Positions 7,890-17,877 of a stretch of DNA of 64,000 nt are shown piece after piece. Every line of letters begins with the position of its first letter. Position 1 is the first letter of the stretch. The notes beneath the pieces were generated by a model that had not been told where the DNA came from, did no database searches, and saw only the letters and a list, made by a program, of their open reading frames with translations. A program made the position numbers and the translations under genes. The stretch is from Lachnospira sp. UBA2821 (GTDB lineage Bacteria > Bacillota > Clostridia > Lachnospirales > Lachnospiraceae): NCBI GenBank assembly GCA_002351535.1, contig DEGR01000064.1, positions 134,103-198,102 of the forward strand, in the 5' to 3' direction.

Positions 7890-9554
7890 TTACTTTAATT
7901 TGAAAGAACTCTTAAGTGAAACAATCCTGTTAAATACAAGATTATCGCTAGTTGAATCCTTCATGTCTGTACAAAAATATCCCTGTCTTACGAACTGGAA
8001 TTTATCCTCCGGCTTTGTATCCGCAAGAGATTCTTCAACCATACAATTCTTCAATACTGTAAGTGAATTCGGATTAAGATTCAGATTTCCATTCTCATCA
8101 AGTTTTCCTTTTTCCTCATCTACTATGTTTTCGTATAATCTTATCTCTGCAGGTACAGCATGTCTTGCTGACACCCAATGTATTGTTCCTTTTACTTTTC
8201 TTCCCGTAAATCCTGTACCACATTTAGTCTCAGGATCATAAGTACAGTGTATCTCTGTTACCTTTCCTGTTTCATCTTTTATAAAACTCTCACATTTCAC
8301 AAAATATGCATGCATAAGTCGCACTTCATTGCCAGGGAAAAGTCTGAAATACTTCTTAGGTGGTTCTTCCATAAAGTCTTCTCTGTCAATATATAATTCT
8401 TTGCAGAACGCAACTTTTCTTGAGCCCATGTCAGGATTTTCCTGATTATTCTCGACTTCAAGATATTCAACCTTATCATCCGGATAGTTGTCTATCACAA
8501 GTTTGATTGGATCTAATACTGCCATAACTCGTGGTTTTGTAAGTTTTAAATCTTCTCTTATACAATATTCTAACATCGCATAATCTACAGAACTATTACT
8601 CTTAGATACACCACACAACTCAACAAATTTTCTTATAGATTCCGGTGTAAATCCTCTTCTTCTAAGCGCCGCTATTGACACTAGTCTTGGGTCATCCCAT
8701 CCGTCCACTATTCCATCTTCTACAAGCTTTTTAATATATCTTTTTCCCGTAACAACATTTGTGAGATAAAGCTTTGCAAACTCTATCTGTTTAGGTGGCT
8801 GTGGATACTCAAGTTCCGTAACTACCCATTCATAAAGGGGTCTGTGGTCTTCAAATTCAAGTGTACATATAGAATGCGTAACACCCTCAATCGCATCCTC
8901 AATCGGATGTGCAAAATCATACATTGGATAAATGCACCATTTATCACCTGTATTATGATGCGTCATTCTTGCCACTCTGTATAATACCGGGTCTCTCATA
9001 TTAATGTTTGGCGATGCCATATCTATTTTGGCCCTCAACACTTTTTCACCATCATTGTATTTTCCTGCTTTCATCCCCTCAAACAGCTCTAAATTTTCCT
9101 CTATAGTTCTGTTTCTATATGGACTTTCTTTTCCCGGTTCTTTTAACGTACCTCTGTATTCTCTTATCTCTTCTGCAGATAAGTCACATACATATGCCTT
9201 GCCTTTTTTAATAAGTTTTATAGCTGCCTCGTACATCTGATCAAAATAATCAGATGCAAAAAAGAGTCTGTCTTCCCAGTCCGCTCCAAGCCATTTGATA
9301 TCTGCTTTTATTGATTCTACAAACTCTGACCTTTCTTTTGTCGGATTAGTATCATCAAATCTCATGTTGAATTTACCATTATATTTTTTAGCAAGTCCAT
9401 AATTAAGTAATATTGACTTTGCATGTCCTATATGAAGATATCCATTTGGTTCAGGTGGAAATCTTGTGGTTACATGGTCGTATACTCCATCTGCCAAATC
9501 TTTCTCAATAATCTGCTCAATAAAATTCTTTGAATCTACAACTTCATTTTCCAT
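7890..9554 (-). CDS. glnS: Glutamine--tRNA ligase
   Basis: A 554-residue class I synthetase of the GlnRS/GluRS family that makes Gln-tRNA. The signature PPEPNGYLHIGHAKSI puts HIGH at residues 41-44; DDTNPTKERSEFVESIKADIKWLG and the WCIYPMYDFAHPIEDAIEGVTHS segment are GlnRS-type rather than GluRS. The usual MSKRK form of the KMSKS loop is replaced by VVTGKRYIKKLV just before DGWDDPRL. The C-terminal anticodon-binding beta-barrels follow. The gene has its own sigma-A promoter and no T-box. Confidence 0.96.
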   Translation of the reverse strand: MENEVVDSKNFIEQIIEKDLADGVYDHVTTRFPPEPNGYLHIGHAKSILLNYGLAKKYNGKFNMRFDDTNPTKERSEFVESIKADIKWLGADWEDRLFFASDYFDQMYEAAIKLIKKGKAYVCDLSAEEIREYRGTLKEPGKESPYRNRTIEENLELFEGMKAGKYNDGEKVLRAKIDMASPNINMRDPVLYRVARMTHHNTGDKWCIYPMYDFAHPIEDAIEGVTHSICTLEFEDHRPLYEWVVTELEYPQPPKQIEFAKLYLTNVVTGKRYIKKLVEDGIVDGWDDPRLVSIAALRRRGFTPESIRKFVELCGVSKSNSSVDYAMLEYCIREDLKLTKPRVMAVLDPIKLVIDNYPDDKVEYLEVENNQENPDMGSRKVAFCKELYIDREDFMEEPPKKYFRLFPGNEVRLMHAYFVKCESFIKDETGKVTEIHCTYDPETKCGTGFTGRKVKGTIHWVSARHAVPAEIRLYENIVDEEKGKLDENGNLNLNPNSLTVLKNCMVEESLADTKPEDKFQFVRQGYFCTDMKDSTSDNLVFNRIVSLKSSFKLK

Positions 9555-9592
9555 TATGTCTGTTTCGTCCTTTCCTGTCTGAATATTTATAT

Positions 9593-9621
9593 ACTATACA
9601 TTATGTAAAAAAACATGTCAA
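9593..9621 (-). promoter_or_regulatory. Sigma-A promoter of the glnS unit
   Basis: On the minus strand TTGACA, a 17-base spacer and TATAGT. The -35 lies in the last codons of the upstream aminopeptidase gene (stop at 9601), so the glnS unit is expressed separately from it. Confidence 0.85.
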
Positions 9622-10881
9622 AAGTTTTTCTATATTTTGCTGGTCCTTAACCCCCATAAGTTCCCTTGCTGAATGCATCGCAAGAATTGGTACTCCGACA
9701 TCTATAGTTCTCATCGGAAGAAGTGATGACGTTATAGAACCTAATGTACTTCCCCCCGGCATGTCTGACCTGTTTACAAATATCTGCACATCACTCTGTG
9801 ACTGCTTTGATAATTCCTTTATAACCGCCACTGCACCGGCATCATTGGCATATGACTGCGATGCGGCAATTTTAATAGCTGTTCCTCCATTCAGATATGG
9901 TTTATTTGTTATATCATTTTTTTCCGGTGAAGCCGGATGAATGGCATGTGCCACGTCTGCCGATATCATAAAACCGCTCAGAATATAATCAATATATTCT
10001 TCTCTTCCATATCCGAGCGAAATAAATATCTTCTCGAGAAGCATTGGAAGTATATTAGAACCTGCACCCTGTTTTGTTCTGCTTCCTATTTCTTCATTGT
10101 CAAAGCACACAATCATGTTTATTCCATCTCTTACTCCTGAATTAATTATAGCCTCGACCGCTGCTTTTACTGATGTAATATTATCAAGTCTCGGAGATGA
10201 AAACATATCTCCATTAACTCCTATTATATCTCCATTCTCCCATTGGTATACATACAGTTCATAGCTGAGAACATCCTCTTCACTTCCATACTTTGATAAG
10301 ATTGTCTTTATAAAATCCTGTCTGTTTAACTCATCCTCAACAATCCCACATACGGGAAGCATATCTTTCTGCTTATTAAGCGCAACACCTTTATTAACAT
10401 CCCTGTTCATGTGAATTGCAAGATTTGGTATCGTAAGTACCGGTTCATCTATATTTACCAGTTCCTGGCGTGGTGAAAATATATCATCACCTCTGTATGT
10501 TATCTTGCCTGCAACTGAAAGCGGCCTGTCAAGCCAGGTGTTTAATATAGCTCCTCCATATACTTCTGCATTAAGCTTATGATACCTGTTATCGTATATA
10601 TCTGCATGCGGTTTAAGTTTAATACATGGAAAATCCGTATGCGCTGACACTATTCTCAATGCATCTTTGGCATTCTCCATATTACCTACTGTAAATGCCA
10701 TAAATGAAGAATCATATATATTTACATAATATGAAGATTTTTCCTCTATCTGCCATACTCTGTTTATCTTCAGTTCATGAAACCCTTTTTTCTCCAACTG
10801 CTCTATCGCAGTCTTAACTGTATGAAAAGGCGAAACACTTTTACCTATGAATTCATCCAGTTTTCTTATTGCCTCATCCAT
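9601..10881 (-). CDS. M18 family aminopeptidase
   Basis: A 426-residue cytosolic zinc aminopeptidase of the M18 (aspartyl aminopeptidase) family, at the usual length. The metal and catalytic segments are visible: VSAHTDFPCIKLKP (His81, Asp83), a middle AEVYGGAILNTWLDRPLSVAG block, CFDNEEIGSRTKQGAGS with the paired Glu, SADVAHAIHP, and the C-terminal final His in LAMHSARELMG. M18 enzymes remove N-terminal acidic or other residues from peptides. Its ATG directly follows the stop of the GGDEF gene (TAAATG), which implies translational coupling. Confidence 0.94.
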   Translation of the reverse strand: MDEAIRKLDEFIGKSVSPFHTVKTAIEQLEKKGFHELKINRVWQIEEKSSYYVNIYDSSFMAFTVGNMENAKDALRIVSAHTDFPCIKLKPHADIYDNRYHKLNAEVYGGAILNTWLDRPLSVAGKITYRGDDIFSPRQELVNIDEPVLTIPNLAIHMNRDVNKGVALNKQKDMLPVCGIVEDELNRQDFIKTILSKYGSEEDVLSYELYVYQWENGDIIGVNGDMFSSPRLDNITSVKAAVEAIINSGVRDGINMIVCFDNEEIGSRTKQGAGSNILPMLLEKIFISLGYGREEYIDYILSGFMISADVAHAIHPASPEKNDITNKPYLNGGTAIKIAASQSYANDAGAVAVIKELSKQSQSDVQIFVNRSDMPGGSTLGSITSSLLPMRTIDVGVPILAMHSARELMGVKDQQNIEKLLTCFFT

Positions 10882-13800
10882 TTATTCATTCTCCAATTCC
10901 GGTGTCCATACTGCATAATCATGTTTTGTGGTTTTCTTTATCTTATACAGTGCCTTATCTGCCCTGCCAAGAATATCTATAATATCCTGTGAATTATTAC
11001 ATTTGCCACTTGCAACACCTATTGAGCATGACACCCTGTTCTCTTTATCAATTACAACATTTTTATTAAGCGTATTTTCTATATCTTCCTTAAAGCCTTT
11101 ATTTTCCCTAAGCATATCGAATATATCATCGGCCACCACTATTCCATCGGCAATACTTACTCCCGGAAGAATAATAACAAACTCATCTCCACCATACCTT
11201 ATTATACTTCCTTCTTTGAAAACTATATTCTCAAGCATTTTTGAAAACGCCACAAGAACTGAATCACCGACTTCATGTCCAAACTGATCGTTACAATATT
11301 TAAAATTATCAAGGTCCATATATAATACGGTAAATTGCTTCTCAGACACGTTTCCTATAAACTGGTTCTCTAAATATTTCTTCATTCCCTGTCTGTTAAG
11401 CAACCCCGTAAGTATGTCCGTAACAGAACTTTCCTCTAAACGTGCTTTTATTTCTTCTCTTTTAATAGCTGCGACAAGCTGTCTGAATGTAGTTCTGAAA
11501 ATATTAGCCTCTGACTCCGTTAACGGATGAACATTAGTTACAAAATTCATATGTTTTAATCTCATTGCAACAAGGATATTAGTTACCCTGTCATTAACGA
11601 TTATAGGAACAACAACTAATGAACTTATTTCATTTTTATTAAATATTGCAACTATTTCTTCATTATCATCAAATGACTTCTCAATTCTGTCAATAACAAT
11701 ATTTTTTCTAAGTGCTGTCATATGCTCGAGAATAGTTCTTGCCTGCCCTTTTGTGACCGAACTCTTCTTATCAGAATATCTGACCTCAGGCTCACCCGTA
11801 TATTCATTGACATTTATCCATAATAAGCTGTCAAGATTATATGTGTTGGTAATTGTTGCCATTGCACTGTTAATTATGGAATTAATAGATAAATTCTCAT
11901 TGTTAATGAGGTCTACCCACGACTCGAGGAAAAGCAGTGCTTTACTTTTTTCCTGCAATTCTATATTAATTGCATATTTGTCCGTCATATCATTAATTGC
12001 ATTCTTAGTATTTTCATCAAGAACAGACTCATTATTACTTGTATTTGTCCATGAAATATCATCATGTTCAATTAATGCTTTTAGCTTTTTTTCTCTTAAT
12101 CTGCTCTTATTATTCTTGCAAAATTCAATACCGTTCTTTAATATTCCAAGACGTTTTTCCTCTTCACCTGTTAATTCATATAAATGTGCCATCTCACATA
12201 TAAATAATGGATATATATATTCCTGTTTAGATGAGAATAAGTTAATTAAAAACAAATTCTTACTGAAATACTGTTCGGCTGCACCATAATTTTTTTCCTC
12301 GATTTCAAACATTCCTTCTACCATATTGTAGATAAATAAGTCATCTTCCCAGTTAGAATAATCGATATCGGTTATATCTCCCTCCAGATGCCTGACAACT
12401 CTTCTCATTCTGTCTGCATACAATTTTGCATCATATATTCTGTTCTCTTTTATATAAGCGATAATAAGCATTCCATAAAGTTTTGAAAGGTTGCACAGTC
12501 TTATTCTCTCCATTCCAAAGCTCTTCATCATTCTTATCACCGTACTTATACAACTTATAACAGATTCCATATCCTCTACGGCAATGGCTTTCACTGACAT
12601 GTTATATAAAGTTTCCATAGTATCTTCAGCTTTGTTCTCCTTTATAAATATGTTCAGTGCTGTATTAAAATACCTATCTGCTTCTTCATAATTCTCACTC
12701 ATAATGCAGTTATATCCAAGTCCGTTATAGACCTGTCCCATATCCTGCATACGATGCTGGTCGTGTAAAATATCAAGACATTTTTCATAATAATAAGTTA
12801 TCTCTTTATATTCATCTCTGGAAGCTGCAAACATAACCTGCTTTCGCCATCCATTTAAAATAACATTTTTATTTCCTATTTTTTCAGCTACTTCAATTCC
12901 TTTTCTGAAATATTTAGACTTTTCACATCCGATATATCCTTCTTTACTTACCTCATTAGAATCATAACTTCCAAGGAAACCAAAGAAACATATATATGCG
13001 AGATGATTAAGCCTGTTATTCTTCTGAAGTTTTTCAAGAAATTCATCACTAATTTCAATAGGCTTATCCCATACAAAAAGGTCTCTCCACGCTCCAAACC
13101 ATGCAACATATTTGAGCAGTTCTGCCTCAAACATAAGCCCCTCATTGTGACTTTCCGCAGCTATTCTTCTACATTCATCAACATATTTAACAGCCTGTTC
13201 ACGCTGCCTGTCATATACCTTAATAATTGCAACAAGATAATTATATTGATACTTAACTATATAGTTTTCATAAAACATATTAAGTGTACTTATCTTCTCG
13301 CACATAAGAAATGCCAGTTTGAGTTTGTTACGCACTATGGCTATAGTCGCATATAATACAAGTATATTCTTTTTATCCTCATCTGATACCTCAAGCTGTT
13401 CTGCAATTATTTTATTATATACAATCTCTATATAATATTCTGCCTCACTCCATGCAAGTGTTGTGAGAAGATTATTAATATGAAGAAGATAATCATCTAT
13501 TTCATCTACATCTATAACAAGATTTTTAACGACAGAATTATGAAGAACTTTATCTTCTATTCCACACTCAACAATATAATTATCCTTTTCCGCGATGCGT
13601 ATCATATCATTCCATTGCTGCTGCATGTATTTTTCATGGTTGAACATATCATTATAACCACATATAAGCGAAATATTTTTATTTTTTCTATTGAGAACCT
13701 CCATAATAAACTGTATTGTGGATTTCTGTGCAAAATGTAATCTGTGTAATACTGCAATAACTACTTTTCCCGCTGAAAGATAACTCATTACATTTATGAG

Positions 13801-14205
13801 TGAATCAAGAAATTCTCTCTTTTCATATGCCGCATCACATGCAATAATATTCTCTTCCCTTTCGCATATTCCATCCCGTATATAAGATTGAAAAACAGGA
13901 ATATGTGCTCTGTAAACACAGGCCTCATTAAGCATCGTGCCCACTTCATCATCACTCATCTCTCTGCACAAATCCCTAATCCATCCCATAATAGGTTCAT
14001 AAGGCTCCTGCATCTGACTCCTCTTAAAGGCATGAAACAGAAAAACACAGTCGATTCCCGATTTATCGACTATCTTTTTTATCTCATCCCTGCTTACCTC
14101 GAATGCACTATAATGCTTCAAAAACACAATTTTTCCTGTTCTGTCCTGGCCCCTTGAATAATTATTTAAGATGTTTAAAACATATTCTGAATAATGTGCT
14201 TTCAT
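10882..14205 (-). CDS. TPR-GAF-GGDEF diguanylate cyclase with degenerate ATPase-like N-terminus
   Basis: A 1107-residue signalling protein without signal peptide or clear membrane helices. Residues 1-220 look like the NTPase part of STAND/AAA_16 regulators, but no Walker A is present, and the Walker B-like line KVVIAVLHRLHFAQKS has His/Arg where the acidic pair would be. Residues about 230-720 are TPR-like helices (YNGLGYNCIMSENYEEADRYF). Residues about 755-905 fit a GAF domain. A GGDEF domain starts near 935 (SVTDILTGLLNRQGMKKYL, YMDLDNFKYCNDQFGHEVGD) with intact GGDEF at 1005-1009. The inhibitory RxxD site is absent (KEGS in its place). It should make cyclic di-GMP; what it senses is unknown. 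It lies between a Nudix gene and the M18 gene. Confidence 0.88.
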   Translation of the reverse strand: MKAHYSEYVLNILNNYSRGQDRTGKIVFLKHYSAFEVSRDEIKKIVDKSGIDCVFLFHAFKRSQMQEPYEPIMGWIRDLCREMSDDEVGTMLNEACVYRAHIPVFQSYIRDGICEREENIIACDAAYEKREFLDSLINVMSYLSAGKVVIAVLHRLHFAQKSTIQFIMEVLNRKNKNISLICGYNDMFNHEKYMQQQWNDMIRIAEKDNYIVECGIEDKVLHNSVVKNLVIDVDEIDDYLLHINNLLTTLAWSEAEYYIEIVYNKIIAEQLEVSDEDKKNILVLYATIAIVRNKLKLAFLMCEKISTLNMFYENYIVKYQYNYLVAIIKVYDRQREQAVKYVDECRRIAAESHNEGLMFEAELLKYVAWFGAWRDLFVWDKPIEISDEFLEKLQKNNRLNHLAYICFFGFLGSYDSNEVSKEGYIGCEKSKYFRKGIEVAEKIGNKNVILNGWRKQVMFAASRDEYKEITYYYEKCLDILHDQHRMQDMGQVYNGLGYNCIMSENYEEADRYFNTALNIFIKENKAEDTMETLYNMSVKAIAVEDMESVISCISTVIRMMKSFGMERIRLCNLSKLYGMLIIAYIKENRIYDAKLYADRMRRVVRHLEGDITDIDYSNWEDDLFIYNMVEGMFEIEEKNYGAAEQYFSKNLFLINLFSSKQEYIYPLFICEMAHLYELTGEEEKRLGILKNGIEFCKNNKSRLREKKLKALIEHDDISWTNTSNNESVLDENTKNAINDMTDKYAINIELQEKSKALLFLESWVDLINNENLSINSIINSAMATITNTYNLDSLLWINVNEYTGEPEVRYSDKKSSVTKGQARTILEHMTALRKNIVIDRIEKSFDDNEEIVAIFNKNEISSLVVVPIIVNDRVTNILVAMRLKHMNFVTNVHPLTESEANIFRTTFRQLVAAIKREEIKARLEESSVTDILTGLLNRQGMKKYLENQFIGNVSEKQFTVLYMDLDNFKYCNDQFGHEVGDSVLVAFSKMLENIVFKEGSIIRYGGDEFVIILPGVSIADGIVVADDIFDMLRENKGFKEDIENTLNKNVVIDKENRVSCSIGVASGKCNNSQDIIDILGRADKALYKIKKTTKHDYAVWTPELENE

Positions 14206-14255
14206 ATGTTAACCATTCCTTTCCGGCAAATGTGTATGCGTAAGTAATTTTCATC

Positions 14256-14711
14256 CTAATTTCTTTTATCCGGATAGCTTATTTCATCCCCCCACCCAAG
14301 AGCTTCATTATGAAATATTTCCACCCTGTTAAGTCCCGACGACCATAAATACATTCTGTCTACTTCACTTATCTCATTGAGACTCTTCCATGCGACACCA
14401 ATAATTGTCTGCTCTTCATTCTCAGGATCAACCCCCGGAGTCGGTTCCGGTGAATCTTTATCGAGCTCTATAAGAAATGTATGTACTTCTCCTCTGTTAT
14501 CCGGTTTATACTGAACTGATAACTTGCGTATTATCTTTCCCTTTACGTTACTCTCTTCGTAAAGTTCCCTAAGTGCTGCATCCTCAGGTGTTTCACCGTT
14601 ATCAATTCCACCTCCCGGCATACAGTAAAAAGTTCTTCCATTCATCCTATGTTTTACAAGTAATATTTTTCCATCCCTGATAACCAGTGCCTGACTTCTG
14701 TCTCTTCTCAT
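14256..14711 (-). CDS. Nudix hydrolase
   Basis: A 151-residue Nudix protein that hydrolyses nucleoside diphosphates linked to another group; the substrate is unknown. The Nudix box runs from Gly34 to Val56: GGIDNGETPEDAALRELYEES then NV, with Asn where the late Gly usually stands. The start is the ATG at 14711, five bases after GAGGAGA; an ATG four codons upstream overlaps that site and is unlikely. It lies 30 bases after the lysozyme gene and 50 bases before the GGDEF gene. Confidence 0.9.
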   Translation of the reverse strand: MRRDRSQALVIRDGKILLVKHRMNGRTFYCMPGGGIDNGETPEDAALRELYEESNVKGKIIRKLSVQYKPDNRGEVHTFLIELDKDSPEPTPGVDPENEEQTIIGVAWKSLNEISEVDRMYLWSSGLNRVEIFHNEALGWGDEISYPDKRN

Positions 14712-14741
14712 ATTTCTCCTCATATATAATGCTATTTCAAC

Positions 14742-15746
14742 TTAACCTATTTTCTCAAAGCTGATATTCATATCAACCATTCCCTGAATTCCTGCAACAC
14801 TTCCTGCATCCGAATACTGCCACATCTTTATCTCATATGGAAAATATAATGGTGCTGTATACGCAGCAAACCATTTATCATAATCTGCAAGTCGTGACAT
14901 ATCAAGATTAACTGAAAACCATTTCAGATTAGCATATAACATAGGTTTGTAACCTGCTTTTTTTACTGTCTCGAGAAATTCTATTGTGACATCCGTAAGT
15001 TTATCTTTATCAAGTTCCTCTAGTCTTCCGCCACTTCCTGCAACTTCTTCTGTGTCAAATACAACAGGTCCTTTTATTTTATATTTCTTAATATTATCTA
15101 TTACTGTCTTAGCCTCTTCTTTGGCTTCATCTTTTGTAACAGCCTGTGAAAAGAAATACACCCCGACCGTTATTCCTGCATCTGAAGCAGCTTTTATATT
15201 TTTCTCAAAAGTCTCATCTATCTGTATCTCTCCTGTGCCATATCCACGATATCCAAGTCTGATTATTGCAAACTCAACACCATCTGCTGCCACAGCCTTC
15301 CAGTCTATATCTCCCTGATATTTAGAAACATCAATTCCCTTATGTGATATAACTTTATCTCCCTGATAGTATTCCATTTCACCCTTTTCATTTTTCTTAA
15401 AATTATTATTATCAAGTGTGTTTTGGGGAATGCTTTCATCTATTTTAACAAAGTCAAATGTACCATCATAATTAAGCACTATGTAATCAGGATATAATTG
15501 TCTTAATGCCGAAAGTGCCGTTCCTGCCTCTTCAAATACCTTCTTAGTATTATTTCTCGTTGTCTGTCTGGCACTCTCCATCATATCATCAGCCTGATTC
15601 TGTGTATATATCTGTGCACTTATCTTCGTATCAAGTTCTCTGTACTTAATACATACAAATACAACCGCCGCTAAGCATATAAGTGTGGTAAATGCAAAAA
15701 ATATTGCAAATCCACTTTTCTTTCGCTCTTTTACTTCGTTATCCAT
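14742..15746 (-). CDS. GH25 lysozyme, membrane-anchored
   Basis: A 334-residue muramidase. Residues about 12-34 form one membrane helix after a basic cytosolic head (KERKKSG), leaving the enzyme outside as a type II anchored protein. A 100-residue spacer with coiled-coil character precedes the GH25 domain from about residue 135. Catalytic acids are visible: GIDVSKYQGDIDW (Asp139) and VVFDTEEV (Asp231, Glu233), with GVYFFSQAV and MWQYSDAGSV typical of the fold. It should cleave MurNAc-GlcNAc bonds. The start at 15746 is chosen because GGAGGG precedes it. It is downstream of a C39-type peptidase gene, so the two may act together on the wall. Confidence 0.93.
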   Translation of the reverse strand: MDNEVKERKKSGFAIFFAFTTLICLAAVVFVCIKYRELDTKISAQIYTQNQADDMMESARQTTRNNTKKVFEEAGTALSALRQLYPDYIVLNYDGTFDFVKIDESIPQNTLDNNNFKKNEKGEMEYYQGDKVISHKGIDVSKYQGDIDWKAVAADGVEFAIIRLGYRGYGTGEIQIDETFEKNIKAASDAGITVGVYFFSQAVTKDEAKEEAKTVIDNIKKYKIKGPVVFDTEEVAGSGGRLEELDKDKLTDVTIEFLETVKKAGYKPMLYANLKWFSVNLDMSRLADYDKWFAAYTAPLYFPYEIKMWQYSDAGSVAGIQGMVDMNISFEKIG

Positions 15747-15798
15747 CTGTCCCTCCATTTTGTGTTATCTGATATGTCGGACAGCATATACTTCATCT

Positions 15799-16800
15799 TT
15801 ATACGGTATATGCCCACATACTCTTAGTCTGCTTTATTATGTCATTAACATCCCAGTGTTTTTTGCTTCTCTTCTTACTGTTAGGGTCATTAACTATAAG
15901 CTTATTATTCTTATCTATTCCTGTTATAACAATAAAATGCCCTTCCGTTGTAAAATCTCCCGGTGACATACTTGCTATAATTGGGTTGCCTACTTTAAGT
16001 TCATCATAAATGTTCTGCTCATTTATACTGATAGAATGTCCATTTATGCCTAACTCTTCCGCCCCTTTTGACATGAGCGTCCATGATGTACCTGATTCAG
16101 TATAATATCCCATCTGCTCACTCATATTTGCAACATATTTTGGTGTATAATTAGTATTTCCGGTAAGTCCCACACTCACCATCGCAAGACATGTCGGACC
16201 ACATCCGTTAATAGCTATCATATTGTCGCCATATTTAGCGTATCCCCATCTTTCATCCCACTGTATGAATAATGGAATCTCCCCGGGCGTATACTCATCT
16301 CTTACATCCGCAATAACATCCACACTGCCTTTAGTGAGATAATCTTTTACAAATCCAATTGTCTCCGGATTCCTTATCACAAGATTAAGCAAGTCAACCG
16401 GATATGAAGAGAAATCTTTGTAAAGGTACAATACCTCCTGATGTTCGCTCTCCATCTGTTCAATCTGCTTATAACATTCTTTATACTCTTCCGGCAATGC
16501 TTCAACATCCACCTGAACTTTTGTAAGCGGTTCTGTAGGCTTCTCTGTCACTTTTTCTTTAGTATCCGTAGAAGTTCCGCATCCTGCCATAACCGAAAAA
16601 AGCTTAACTATTCCCCATATAATTAATACCAGAATTATAAATGCCAAAAACAAAACCGAATCCCTGATTATTCTTTTTTTAAGTCTTCGTCTTTTTCTTG
16701 CCCTTATTCTTTCCTTCCTCGTCATTCTGTTTCTATTGTCTGTATTATAATTTCTGCTATTTCCATTATAATTTCTGCCATTTCCATCACTTGTTTTCAT
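15799..16800 (-). CDS. C39-like cysteine peptidase, membrane-anchored
   Basis: A 333-residue protein whose first 46 residues are Asn/Gly/Arg-rich, with a repeated NYN/GRN pattern and then a run of Arg and Lys, followed by one membrane helix (47-70). The C-terminal domain (about 175-333) is of the Peptidase_C39_2 type: PLFIQWDERWGYAKYG, the nucleophile in NGCGPTCLAM (Cys200), His in TEGHFIVITG and Asp in IVNDPNSKKRS. It should act outside the membrane on peptides or peptidoglycan stems. The ATG follows GAGGAATTATTA. It appears to be the first gene of the operon that contains GH25, Nudix, GGDEF and M18 genes. Confidence 0.88.
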   Translation of the reverse strand: MKTSDGNGRNYNGNSRNYNTDNRNRMTRKERIRARKRRRLKKRIIRDSVLFLAFIILVLIIWGIVKLFSVMAGCGTSTDTKEKVTEKPTEPLTKVQVDVEALPEEYKECYKQIEQMESEHQEVLYLYKDFSSYPVDLLNLVIRNPETIGFVKDYLTKGSVDVIADVRDEYTPGEIPLFIQWDERWGYAKYGDNMIAINGCGPTCLAMVSVGLTGNTNYTPKYVANMSEQMGYYTESGTSWTLMSKGAEELGINGHSISINEQNIYDELKVGNPIIASMSPGDFTTEGHFIVITGIDKNNKLIVNDPNSKKRSKKHWDVNDIIKQTKSMWAYTV

Positions 16801-16885
16801 TAATAATTCCTCTTTATAAAAAAATGTACACTCTTATAAAACAATATCACAAATAGACAGAAAAGTCACCACCTTTGTGTAACAC

Positions 16886-16914
16886 TTGTGCATAATATTT
16901 TTTGATGATATACT
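16886..16914 (+). promoter_or_regulatory. Probable sigma-A promoter of the YihY-family gene
   Basis: TTGTGC, a 17-base spacer and TATACT on the plus strand, about 40 bases upstream of the chosen start. The -10 is near consensus, the -35 only half. Confidence 0.65.
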
Positions 16915-16953
16915 CTTATTTAAATATTTGACTATTCTGGAATGAGGATTAAT

Positions 16954-17877
16954 ATGATAAGATTTGAAAAATCAAAAAAAGATTATGAAAAGGGAAATTA
17001 TATAGACAGATTGTTGGAAAAGAGCAAACTATTAACATTTATTTTTAATTTTGGTGACAGTCTTTCTGCACACCATGTAAGTGCCTATGCTACACAGGCT
17101 GCTTTTTTTACTCTTTTATCAATTTTTCCATTCATATCTTTGTTATTAAGCATTGTAAAGTACACTCCTTTATCAAAAGAATTTCTTACAAGTACAATAG
17201 GAGAGATTTTTCCCTCTATAATGCTCCCTTTAATGAATACTATAATTGATGAAGTATTCACAAACACTAGCGGAACTGCACTTTCTATCTCTATTATATT
17301 TGTGATATGGTCTGCTGGAAAAGGAATACTTGCACTTATATATGGTTTGCAGGAAGTGTATGAAATCGAAGAGGACAGAAATTATTTCGTAATAAGGATT
17401 ATCTCCTCTATATACACTCTGATTCTTGCAGTGGCAATTGTACTTTCACTCACACTTCTTGTATTTGGCAACAGCATATATGAAATGCTTAAGAAACCTT
17501 TTCCTGTTATATACGACCTTTTTGGTTCATTTTTACATCAGCAGGGAATTATAGCATTTTTTATGCTTACACTTTTATTCCTTGTCATATACAGGTTTAT
17601 TCCAAGACAGCATTTCAGCACTTATGGTCTTTTGCCGGGAGCCTGCTTTTCTTCTCTTGGATGGATTGTTTTCTCATATGCATTTTCTATTTACTTAAAA
17701 TACTCTAATAGTATGTCTTATACTTACGGAAGCCTGACAACAATCGTAATTGCCATGTTATGGTTATACACATGCATGTATATATTATTTATAGGTGCCG
17801 AAGCAAATAACTTTCTCCACGGTTTCTTTGTCCGTGTAAGACACCTTATACGCAAAAAGCTGAGAAGAAATCATTAA
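16954..17877 (+). CDS. YihY/BrkB family inner-membrane protein
   Basis: A 307-residue integral membrane protein of the YihY/virulence factor BrkB family, often misnamed ribonuclease BN. Six hydrophobic segments can be seen. Family marks are AYATQAAFFTLLSIFPFISLLLS near residue 45, the central LIYGLQEVYEI, LFLVIYRFIPRQHFSTYGLLPGACFSSLGWIVFSYAFSIYL, and the exit SYTYGSLTTIVIAMLWLYTCMYILFIGAEANNF. Its biochemical role is not known; transporter-like functions have been suggested for the family. The start is the ATG at 16954 behind TGAGGA. It is monocistronic between opposed genes. Confidence 0.93.
   Translation: MIRFEKSKKDYEKGNYIDRLLEKSKLLTFIFNFGDSLSAHHVSAYATQAAFFTLLSIFPFISLLLSIVKYTPLSKEFLTSTIGEIFPSIMLPLMNTIIDEVFTNTSGTALSISIIFVIWSAGKGILALIYGLQEVYEIEEDRNYFVIRIISSIYTLILAVAIVLSLTLLVFGNSIYEMLKKPFPVIYDLFGSFLHQQGIIAFFMLTLLFLVIYRFIPRQHFSTYGLLPGACFSSLGWIVFSYAFSIYLKYSNSMSYTYGSLTTIVIAMLWLYTCMYILFIGAEANNFLHGFFVRVRHLIRKKLRRNH

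Noticed and set aside
7687..8241. 184-residue plus-strand open frame
   Set aside because: Spans the antisense of the DUF2225 gene and the 3' part of glnS; both are well-supported minus-strand genes.
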